From Bromus sterilis (lineage: Eukaryota; Streptophyta; Magnoliopsida; Poales; Poaceae): a stretch of DNA of 64,000 nt. Under the pieces are notes generated by a model. That model saw nothing but the letters and a program-made list of their open reading frames with translations, did no database searches and was not told the DNA's origin. Shown here piece by piece: positions 35,265-44,846 of the stretch; position 1 is the first letter of the stretch, and each line of letters begins with the position of its first letter. The stretch spans positions 178,997,501 through 179,061,500 of the forward strand of contig OX465601.1 in assembly GCA_950022295.1 (NCBI GenBank), written 5' to 3'. A program made the position numbers and the translations under genes.

Positions 35265-35745
35265 TCAAACCACTTGGGGGCTCGAGAATAAAACTCCCCC
35301 CGAGAGACGCTATCTTCGCTCACGCGATCTCTACCCAAAGCACTCGGGGGCTCGAGTACCCACTCCCCCCGAGAGACGCTATCGTCGCTCACGCGATCTC
35401 TACCCAAAGCACTCAGGGGCTTGAGTACCGACTCCCCCCGAGAGACGCTATAGTCGCTCACGCGATCTCTACCCAAAGCACTCGAGGGCTCGAGTACCGA
35501 CTCCCCCCGAGAGACGCTATCGTCACTCACGCGATCTCTACCCAAAGCACTCGGGGGATCGAGTATCGACTCCCCCCGAGAGACGCTATCATCGCTCACG
35601 CGATCTTTACCCAAAGCACTCGGGGGCTCAAGTACCGACTCCCCCCGAGATACGCTATCGTCACTCACGCGATATTTACTTCAAGCTATCGGGGGATCAA
35701 GTACCAGCTCCCCCCGAGAGACGCTATCCTTTCTCCCGAAGCCCG
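35265..35745 (+). repeat. 69-bp tandem repeat array (7 copies)
   Basis: The word GAGAGACG (once GAGATACG) recurs at 35302, 35371, 35440, 35509, 35578, 35647 and 35716, exactly 69 bp apart each time. Each unit carries CTCGGGGG and CCCCCCGAG arms that can pair as a hairpin, plus CTCACGCGATCTCTACC. As 69 is a multiple of three, the array is open in long frames on both strands and would encode a 23-residue repeat; coding is doubtful because the position is a Tat 3' untranslated region. Confidence 0.92.
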
Positions 35746-36817
35746 TAACTTAAAGGGTCCAAGCAAAATCCCCGACAGGCCACAGCTGCTGAAAACTGTT
35801 CGGAATTAACGGGAAGACACGGCTACAACCAGATGGAAATACCAAGTACTTTGGAGAAATATGGATGGAGCAGAGGACAGAGACAATCCTTTAGTCTTCA
35901 CCTGATCGCCAACGATCAGCTAAAGACTCGGGGGCTACTCCCATCGGGAGCGCTGTCGCGCACCCGATAAAAGACGGAAATTAATGGAAGAACGACAAAG
36001 GAAACAAATCTCAGCCTACGTTCGAATCTCCGACTCAAACGTAGCCTCGGGGGCTACTCCCATCAGGAGCGCTGTCGCGCACCCGATAGAATTCATAGTA
36101 CAAGGGCTTGATGGACTCAAAGACAACTCTCGTTGAAAGAATTCACAAACAGCTCATACAAGAAGGACTCAAAAGACAGGTCACATTGCAAAGGACTCGA
36201 ACACATTACAAGACCCGAGTACATTGGATATAAGGAAGCTCTCATTACTCGAAGACAATCCTCATTACATGGAGAACTAACCTAGTCACAAAGACACAAG
36301 CAGCCGACAAGACTACAGCACCAATCACCCAAGGAATTACGACTTCTACATGTGTGCCCATACCGGGGAGATTGGCGCCAATACGACGAGCATCACCACA
36401 GACAAAGGAGGAGTCGAAGCAGCCATCTCATGATATCAATGACAAAACAAAAGGTGAAGCCCGAATTATTTGCAGAGCACCGAAGCCGATGCTCCACCAG
36501 CTTCTTCTCCTGCTCCACCAGCTTCTTATCCAGCTCCACCCGAGCTGCCGGCGAAGATGACGTCGCTGCCTCCAGTTCTACAAGGTCGCCTGGTGTGCCC
36601 GCTTGATCGGTGGCTTGATGTCGAGGTCCTCTCCAGAGCCGGAGGACACAGCATCACCACCCGAGGAGTCGCCGAAGGATGAAGCCATTGAAGACCCAGG
36701 CGTAGGACTCCTCGACCTGTCGGAATTGTCGCTGCTTGTCTCCTGCTAGTACGGATCCATGCGATTGCCTCTCGGGTCAAAAGCACGGATGGTGAGAGTA
36801 TTTTCGCCATCAAAACG
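35746..36817 (+). other. Tat 3' untranslated region, truncated
   Basis: It contains two copies of a 43-bp motif beginning CTCGGGGGCTACTCCCATC (35927-35969 and 36046-36088), each preceded by a short inverted repeat. There is further degraded Tat 3' sequence with Pro/Ala-rich open stretches. No LTR start is found before the junction at 36817/36818. Confidence 0.6.
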
Positions 36818-36987
36818 GAAACGGACCTGCGTTGGAGCCGTTGGATCAGAATCCCACGCCTCTCATAAAAGGGCGTCGTGACGGCCACCTGCTCCGTTAG
36901 GCCACCGTCGCGAACGCCGAGAGGGGAGGCTGCCGGAGCCGTCCGATGCCGCCGTCTCCGGCCGTCACATCACAAGACGAGTCCCCC

Positions 36988-36994
36988 TATAAGA
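36988..36994 (+). promoter_or_regulatory. Candidate TATA box of element C LTR
   Basis: TATAAGA, repeated at 58935-58941 in the 3' LTR, followed by a GC-rich leader-like segment. It lies ~745 bp into a complete LTR. Confidence 0.5.
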
Positions 36995-38017
36995 TCCCCG
37001 AGGCCTAGGGTTTTGTTCTCCCCATCCAGTTTCGTCGCCGCCAGTTTCTTTACCCCTCTCCAAGCCTCCCCTGTTCCCATGGCCGCCGGGGCCTGAACCT
37101 CAAATCGGCCGCCATCCCCTCTGCGTCGGGCCACCGGGAGCTTGCAGGTGAAGGCCACGACGACGTCCACGTCTTCACCGACCTGCATCCGCGACGTGGG
37201 TGGCCAGAAGCAAGCCGACGCCTTCTTATTCCGCCGCGGGTCGTCCTCGTCTCCGGCGACGCCTCCGGTCCCCTCCTTCCCCTGCGGTGCGTCGAGCTCG
37301 ACCTCAGCCGCACCTAGGTGAGCACGCACTCCTCCCTCTCCTTCGTCTTCGCGTAGTTCGCGCCGGAGGCGTGCCTTGTCTGATCCCTCCGCCGCACGTC
37401 GCCGTCGTTAGCCATTCGAGCAATTAGCGTGATCCCGACACGCTCTCGTAGCTAGAATGTAAGCAGAGCACGATCCTGACCCAAAGGCGCAGCCTTGCAC
37501 CGCGCACAGCCACGTCGGAGTAGCAGGGGCGTCGTGTTCAGTAGTCGTTCCGCCGTGTAAATCCCGGCAGGGCAGAGCCGCCGGTTGTGGAGCTCCGGTG
37601 CGGTTGTTAGGCAAAATGGATCCGTGGGAGTCCCCGCTATGCGTTGCACCAAGCCATCGACTCCCTAGTGCCGCGAGGTGGACCCAATCGTCGCCGGAGA
37701 TCTTCTCTGTCACCGGCGTCGTCAGTTTCTTCAAATCATCAGTAAGCGTGTCATCGCCGCCGTGCTGTTCCCGTGGAATTCCCGACGAGTAGGAGACGAT
37801 CTGGTGGACTTGGCCTGCACCCATGTGTGGTGATAAGTGCCCTCTCGATATCCCCCGACGTGGTTTGGCAGGAGGTGGCCGGAGCACGGGGCTAGGGTCG
37901 CCGGAAGTTTCCCTCTCGCTGCCTGTTCCGGGTTTCAGTTTCGTCAGAAAACTGGACAGTGCGCAAACCAGCTGTATGCTATAGTTGGCTCGACGCCTTT
38001 TCCTATCGAGTAACCAA

Positions 38018-38112
38018 GTGTTGGCGCAGTGGCAATGGAACTGGATGCAGCGCAGCTAGTCGCGAGTTCGAACCCCGCCGGAGGCAATGCCCATTTTCAT
38101 TTTAATTTTTTC
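38018..38112 (+). other. tRNA-like cassette in element C 5' LTR
   Basis: A box TGGCGCAGTGG (38022-38032), B box GTTCGAACC (38066-38074) inside a T-arm-like GCGAG/CCCGC stem, then T6 at 38106-38111. The A-to-B spacing is that of a tRNA gene. The anticodon arm is not clear. Confidence 0.65.
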
Positions 38113-40147
38113 CTTTGGATGGGGGACTGACCACAGGGCCAGCCTGGTCAGTGGCTCGAGCCACAGTGGCCTTGCTGGGCTCAGCCTAGCAACCTCTTGT
38201 TAGACGCAGCGTCTTGCTGGGCCAGCACCAGCCGACGCCAGCCCATCGGGCCAGTGCTTTTTTTTCCTTCTCCTTTTGGTTTTCTTTTTCAAAATCTTTT
38301 CAAATTCAATTTCTTCTCTAAGTTTAAAATTCAAATGCTCACTGCCCCAAACATGCGTTCCAATATATGAATTTGGGGTAGTTTTCCCCACTGATCACAA
38401 TGGTGATGTCCATTTTTTTCAATTGCCCCCTCAAATTTTGTGATGGAGGAAATATGCAAATAGGCCCCTCTTTTCTTTTGTTTTGCCAAGTGCTTCCTAA
38501 ATTCAAATATGGCCATGCCATATATGACTTTGGGTTAGTTTTTCCAAAGGATCAACATGGTGACAGTGGTTTTGCCATTTGAATTTTTCCGGAAATGCAA
38601 GTAGTGCAACTTTTCACTCAGGCCCCTGAATTCATTTGAAATTGCAACTGTGCTTTGCAAATTCAAATTGAGCCATACCTTATATTTTTTGGGGTAGAAA
38701 AATGCAGGGATTCCAATGGTGAGGTCCATGTGATGTTTTGTGCAACTCATGTGGACATGGTGTGAAACACCTAGCTGTATCAACCTGTTTTCTTTGCCTT
38801 GCTTTCTTCCAACTTCAGTGCATGTTGAATTCTGATCATCTGACCGTTCCAGGTTTCTTTCCATGTCACCTTCAAATCTTTGCTTATTCAAACCAGCCCC
38901 TAGAATATTTTCATATGCAATGTGGCTGGGTTCCTTTCTTTTGTTGCACCTTTCCGATGTCAAGTTCATCGACATCTCTCCGTCTCCGAATCGATGTTTT
39001 ACTTTCACGTTGTATTTATTTCTGTTAATTGTTTTGTTGATCATGTCATGATGTCATGTTATTTACACCAAAATTAAGGCTAAGGCCAAAGCCATAAAAA
39101 TGTAAATAATTGCATATGAAGTTGTTGACGTGTCGTCACCACCTTCATTTAAATTGACTAGATAGGGTCACATCGTGTCTATTAAACTTGATCATGACAT
39201 CCTTACCTGTGCATTGCACCCATTCCTTACTTGTGTGCCTTTTCCTTGCCGGTACCTTACGTTAGCACCTGAGACTGCCGAGGAGACTTACGTGGAGGTT
39301 TCCGACACCGAGCCCGAGGACCCTGCTACGTCTGCAACGTCGACCGATTACCCAGGCAAGGGGAAGATTCATACAATTACTTGATACCTTTCTTCCTACC
39401 TGCCTAGCTGTAGTCTAGATCGTTTGTTTGATCCTATCCACCTTGTTCATGCCATAATCAAACCAAACAGCCATGATCCCCACATCCCAGTAAAACATTG
39501 TATTGCTAAGTTACCGCTGCTCAGCCATTGCTTAGTACGTGTAGGAAACTTGCTGCTTACCCTATGCTATGGTTGGGATATCATGTTATTTAAAGAAGTT
39601 AGTTGATATTTATTATTATGATGTTAATTTATATTTGACGAAGGATGGGAGACCGGGCAGTTCCCGACAGGTGTTTTGTTCCATTTGAGTCACCTAGGTC
39701 CCGAGTTCTGGGTATTGTGTTTCTTGACGAGCGTGCCTAATCGTGTGTGGGGTTCTATGGGGCCCCCTTCTCTTACCTACCTATCTTCGTACAATTCTAG
39801 TGGTGGCCCGAGCTGATTTACATTTGCAATGTGTGTGTGCTGGTGGTACCCCAGTTGTTTGCAAACCACCCCGGGCCAGGAGGACATGTTCCTTGGCAGG
39901 CCCAACTTGACCGGCTGAGGACCCGGTCTCATATGAGAATCTAACCGGCTATCCAAACCCGAGTCATACGGTAGAGACCGATTCGAGAGCGTGGCCAGCT
40001 TTTGAGTTGGGTGTCGACTCACCGGGGGCCACCCGGAGTTGTGCGTTGTTAGCTAGAGGGACTCTGACGTTCCGGAATTTCAGGCGCTTACCCAGCCAAG
40101 TGGAAACCGGGCGTACATGCGAAGCCTATGATGGGCAGTTGGTACAC

Positions 40148-40195
40148 CCCTGCAGGGTTAAATCTTTTCGAAAAGCCATGTCCACGGTTATGGAC
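40148..40195 (+). promoter_or_regulatory. Three-palindrome LTR cassette, element C 5' LTR
   Basis: CCCTGCAGGG (40148-40157), CTTTTCGAAAAG (40164-40175), and GTCC (40180-40183) with GGAC (40192-40195). Relative to A and D, the central dyad has both the third and tenth bases changed so that pairing is kept. Confidence 0.7.
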
Positions 40196-40983
40196 GACTT
40201 GAGACCTACTCCTTGTTCATAGAATAACATCACTTTGAATCATAATCAAAACTTGCCTACCGTGTGAGTACCTTGGTTGCTTTTCTTCATCCAGGGGGAC
40301 CGAGAGAAGATCCAGGTTGTGTTATGTTTGACGTAAGTAGGTGAAGAGCAGACTTATGATGCGATGTCACGTGCATTCTTGGATCTTACCCCTACTCTGA
40401 TAGAACGATAGCCACCATATATGCTAGTGCCGCTGCAACCTGTACCTTTCCCTTGTCTTACTGTAGGGAGTTAGTTATCCTGTAATGATATATACTCACC
40501 CCTGTTTTCCTTTTGTGCTTTATTGTTTTGCCTGATCGGCCGCTGCAGTTGACTACTACCTCGACCCGAGCACTGGACGATACTTCGTGGAGGTGACCCC
40601 AGAGGACGACGATGAGGATGACTTCGCTCAGTAGATCCTATAGTTGGGCTCTGACGATCCGTGGGTGGACTATTCATGTGCAGCCCTCTCTTGGGAAATT
40701 TGGATTTTGACCGTACTCGGTCGTGATTGTCTTCCGCTTGTTGCATGATATGTTGTTGGGTCCACGGACCTCTGAGATGATGTAATAAATACCGGTGGCA
40801 ATGTATGCCCTGGACTCTTTATATTTATGTCTTAGTATAAAGTTCATTGTTCTAACCTGTTGTCGAGAATCCGGCAGCGACACGAGTGCGAGTGTCGTGA
40901 GTCGGTGGCCTTTTATGCGCTACTAACTTGAGCGGGATGCGGAAGCGACTAACTCGAGTTAGCACCGCATTGGGGGCCTAACA

Positions 40984-41658
40984 ACTTGGTATCAGAGAAG
41001 GACTGACTGTAGGACCCCTTACTGTCCGAAGTTGAGTCTAGAAACTATTTTGTAGTTATTAAGGAAAAATCGGAGAGTAGGAACTCTTTCTTTTTCTTCT
41101 TACCCCACCCTCCCACCCCTTTTTCCGTGAGGAAGTGAAACGTTGTTTTCTCTCTGCAATTTATCCCCTTTCAAAACAAATCTAGGTTCTCGTTTACATG
41201 AGGCTCCGATTCCTCTATAATTTTTTGCTAGCGACGAGAAGGGTTGGCGTACGTTGAGAACACTGAGCCGCCACTTGGGGTTGACAGCTCCACCTCACTT
41301 ACGACGTACCTCAGGTGAAACTCCTATACAGGGATGGTTGGCATCCTCCGGATGTGGTTCCTCCCCCTATAGGAGACCGCTTCGGCGGGCCGCTCAGGGA
41401 AGATGTCTCAACGTTCAGGTCTTCAACCACTCGTATATATTGTTGTGTGCTCGCTAGCAGATTATTATCTTGGATTCGAATGATCTCGGTTTGGGGATTC
41501 CAGTAGCACCTACCTTTCGACTTCCCGGGTTAACCTTGGTGTAATTTCAGCCTTCGGCTTTCTCATACCTCGTGAGAAAGTTTTGTTGTCAATATTGCTT
41601 TATCTTCTGGTTTCGTCAATGTTTCAACCATCTTCTCATAATTGTTCCTGTATACAGG
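40984..41658 (+). other. Element C leader with primer-binding site
   Basis: TGGTATCAGAGA at 40987-40998 matches the Met-tRNA-type site of A and D except at its last base. The shared leader block GTCCGAAGTTGAGTCTAG is at 41024-41041. The rest has T-rich and GC-rich stretches and no gene. Confidence 0.8.
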
Positions 41659-42678
41659 ATGCCAAGAGCGAACATGCCGCCGACAGAGAACCCTCTCCTT
41701 GGGGAGGCTGTGACCACAGTGGCTCAGGGCACAGCTGCGATCTTACAGATGCTGCAGAACCAGACTGCCCAGAGGAGTGATCGACCACAGTACACCACTC
41801 TGTAGCAGTTCCTTGCTATCAACCCCCCCCCCCCCAGGTTCTCCGAGGCTCGAGACCCACTGGAAGCGGATGATTGGATCGCAGAAATCAAGAAGCACTT
41901 CAATGCAAACACCGTCAGACCAGTCGACTACATCACCTTCGCCTCTTTCCAGCTTCAGGGTGCAGCAGCAAGCTGGTACGATACCTACAAGGCCAACAAG
42001 GGCGATGATATCATCACGTGGGCAGACTTCGTCGCATACTTCAGAGAAACACATATTCTGAGTGTCTTGATGGACAGGAAGCGAGAGGAGTTCTTGGCTC
42101 TGAGACAGGGTGACAGGTCAGTTCAGGAGTACAACCTGGCCTTCGTCAGGCTCGCCAGGTACGCTCCGGAGTAGTTCAGCACAGAGGCCAAGCGGATTGC
42201 CAGGTTCTGTGGGGGTCTCAGCACAGAGATCAAGTACGCACTCACCCAGTGCAGCCCCACGCTGTTCTCGCAGTTCGTGGATCAGGCCATCCGCCAGGAG
42301 TCAGCCAGAGCAGAGTGGGATGCAGACAGGAAGCGCCAGAGAGAGCACAGTTCCACAGTGATGGTCCACAAGAAGGCAAAGACTTGGGTCACAGAGGCAC
42401 CACCGCAGAGGCAGCAGTTCCAGCAGAGGGGGGTAGTTGTCCGCACTTTTGCCCGCCCTCCCGTCCCAGTTCAGCAGGGGCCTCGCTCTACACCACCACA
42501 CGCGAGGCCACCCAGGCCGCAGCAGCAGCCCAGGCCAGGCGTGATCTGCTACAAGGGCAGAGAGCCGGGGCACACCTCTCCCAACTGCACCGATCTGCGC
42601 TTTGCTCGGCTCCCACCGCCTCCACCTCGCTCTACTCCAAGCACTGCGATGGTGAAGGCACATCCACGTGCAGTTTGA
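41659..42678 (+). pseudogene. gag: Element C gag
   Basis: It starts at the AGGATG context shared with A and D. The capsid domain (D-D-W-I-A-E-I, A-A-A-S-W-Y-D, L-R-Q-G-D-R-S-V-Q-E-Y) spans ~41850-42300. The zinc knuckle at 42547-42588 reads C-Y-K-G-R-E-P-G-H-T-S-P-N-C, with glycine instead of the second cysteine, so it cannot bind zinc normally. In-frame stops are at 41803-41805, 42172-42174 and 42676-42678. A C-homopolymer (41822-41834) sits in the coding sequence. Confidence 0.85.
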
Positions 42679-44846
42679 GTGAACATTGTGATGCTCACAG
42701 ATGCGCAGCAGTCTTCAGAGATCGTGATTGGTAGGTTACTTGTGTGTTCAGTTCCAGCGACTGTTTTGTTCGATTCCGGAGCTTCCCATTCCTTCATGTC
42801 CGATGCCTTTGCTAAGTCCCTTGACCTTCCAAGAGAGAGGTTGCCTACACCTCTAGCTATTGCTTCTCCAGGATCGAGGATGCAGTCCTCAGGCAGTATC
42901 CCAGATGTGGAGATTTGTATCCAGGGTGTTATCTTTTGTTCGTCCCTGGTTGTCTTGCCTCGTTCCGACATTGATGTTATTCTGGGTATGGATTGGCTTG
43001 TCAAGTGCAAGGCCAAGATTGATTGTCCGACCAGATCCGTGAAGCTGACACATGATTCAGGTGCAGAAGTCTTGTACACTTGTGGCTCAATGGCAGGAGC
43101 ACCACAGTTGTACGCCTTGAACGCAGGAGTTGCACCTTTTCTCGAAGAAGTCAAAGTTGTCTGTGAGTTCCCAGACGTCTTTCCGAAGGAGTTGCCAGGA
43201 ATTCCCCCAGTTCGAGCTATTGAGTTCGTTATTGAGCTAGAGCCTGGTACCCAGGAGATTTCTCGGCATCCGTACAAGATGTGTTCGAAGGAGTTGATTG
43301 AGCTCAAGAAGCAGTTGACAGAGTTGGAGGTAGGCGGTTTTATCCACGCGAGCACTTCCCCTTGGGGTGCACCAGCTTTGTTTGTCCAGAAGAAGGATGC
43401 GACTAGCCGCTTGGTCCAGGACTACCGCGGTATAAACAAGAAGACCATCAAGAACAAATACCCTCTACCCCGCATCAATTATCTGTTCGAACAGTTGAAT
43501 GGGGCTAAGGTGTTTTCCAAGCTTGACTTGAGGATAGGGTATCATCAAATCCGTGTTCATGAAGAGGACATTCCCAAGACTGCGTTCAGCACACGTTATG
43601 GGCTGTATGAGTTCACAGTCATGACTTTCGGGTTCTCAAACGCCCGTCCAACTTTCATGAGAGCTATGAACTGTTTGTTCCAAGAATGGCTTGATGTGTT
43701 CGTGATCCTCTACCTCGACGACATTCTTGTCTATTCCAATTCAGAGGCTGAACATGCGGAACATCTACGCCTGGTGCTGCAGAAGTTGAGAGAGCACTGT
43801 TACTACGCCAAATTCTCCAAGTGTGAGTTTTGGCTGGACAAGGTCAATTTTCTGGGACATGTTATTTCCGCTGAAGGAATTGCGGTTGATCCAAAGCGAG
43901 TCCACACTATTCAAGAGTGGGCTCCGCCGAAGAATGTGAAGCAGCTAAGGAGTTTTCTCGGCCTCGCCAGTTATTGCAGGAGGTTTGTGCATAATTTCTC
44001 CAAAATAGTGAAGCCAATGACTGAATTGTTGTGCAAAGGCAAACGGTACACTTGGTCACCAGCTTGCAAGTCAGCCTTCCAAGAGTTGAAAGAGAATTTC
44101 ACCACAGCTCCAATCCTCACGCCTCCAGATGAGTCACAGCCTTTTCAAGTGTTTTGTGATGCCTCTTTGCAAGGTCTGGGCGGAGTTTTGATGCAAGGCA
44201 GGAATATTTTGGCTTATACCTCACGGCAGTTGAAGACAAGTGAGAGGAATTATCCCACGCACGACTTGGAGCTTGCAGCAGTTGTGCACGCTTTGATCAC
44301 TTGGCGACACCTCCTCTTAGGGAGGAAGGTGGATGTGTTCACGAACCACAAGAGTCTGAAGTAATTGTTCACTCAACCAAATCTGAACTTGAGGCAAAGA
44401 AGATGGCCTGAAACCATTACTAAGTACACAGCTGATATTCAGTACGCGCCTGGGAAGGCGAATGTCATAGCCGATGCGCTGAGCCGCAAGGGCGATTGAA
44501 ATAATATCCAGGTGCAGAAGATCCACCCTGATTTTTGCGAGTCCTTTAGAAGTCTCAATCTCGAGCTAGTTCCAGCAGGCTACCTTGCGAACCTTGTGGT
44601 AGAGCCCACTATCCATGAGAAGATTCGTGAAGCTCAGTCTGGATCCTCAATGATACAAAAGATCAAACAGGGTATTGCCGCCTCAGTCCCGAAGTACGGT
44701 TGCTTTTCAGTGCATAATGATGGCACCGTGTTGTTTGAAGAGCGAGTTGTTGTTCCCAAGGAGGGAGATCTCAGAGAGGTCATCATGAAGGAAGCCCAAG
44801 ATTAAAAGCTATCGATTCACCCTGGCAGTACAAAGATGTATCAAGA
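42679..44846 (+). pseudogene. pol: Element C protease, RT, RNase H and start of integrase
   Basis: The protease site D-S-G-A-S-H begins at 42772. RT has Y-L-D-D at 43711-43722. RNase H has its first aspartate at 44158, but its third catalytic position (44344-44346) is asparagine in T-N-H-K-S-L, where A and D have T/S-D-H-Q-S-L. Stops: 44362-44364, 44497-44499 and 44803-44805. The integrase zinc domain starts (H-P-G-S-T-K-M-Y-Q-D) and is cut at 44846 by the insertion of element D. All parts are in the gag frame. Confidence 0.88.
44842..44846 (+). repeat. Left target-site duplication of element D
   Basis: CAAGA, repeated at 56948-56952. Confidence 0.95.

Larger units (their letters stand above)
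29738..36817 (+). mobile_element. Second Tat-type Gypsy element (plus strand), 3' LTR missing
   Basis: It has a 449-bp 5' LTR, a Tat-type primer site, a short gag remnant, protease, RT, two RNase H domains, integrase, and a 3' region with a 69-bp tandem array. Its LTR is unrelated to that of the minus-strand Tat next to it. Sequence ends abruptly at 36817, where element C's LTR begins mid-way, so the 3' LTR was lost in a deletion. At least one frameshift and six stops interrupt pol. Confidence 0.85.
36818..40983 (+). repeat. 5' LTR of element C, 5'-truncated
   Basis: It is collinear with 58768-62944 of the 3' LTR from the first base of ACGGACCTGCG, and ends CCTAACA. The missing part corresponds to 58190-58767. 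It contains a GC-rich leader-like block (36870-37450), a TATA box, one tRNA-like cassette and the three-palindrome cassette (40148-40195). Confidence 0.92.

Noticed and set aside
35265..35745. CRISPR-like array
   Set aside because: Units are contiguous 69-bp tandem copies without unique spacers, inside a plant retroelement.
35150..35809. Real gene for a 23-residue-repeat protein
   Set aside because: The frame follows from a period divisible by three. Both strands are open, and the location is a Tat 3' untranslated region.
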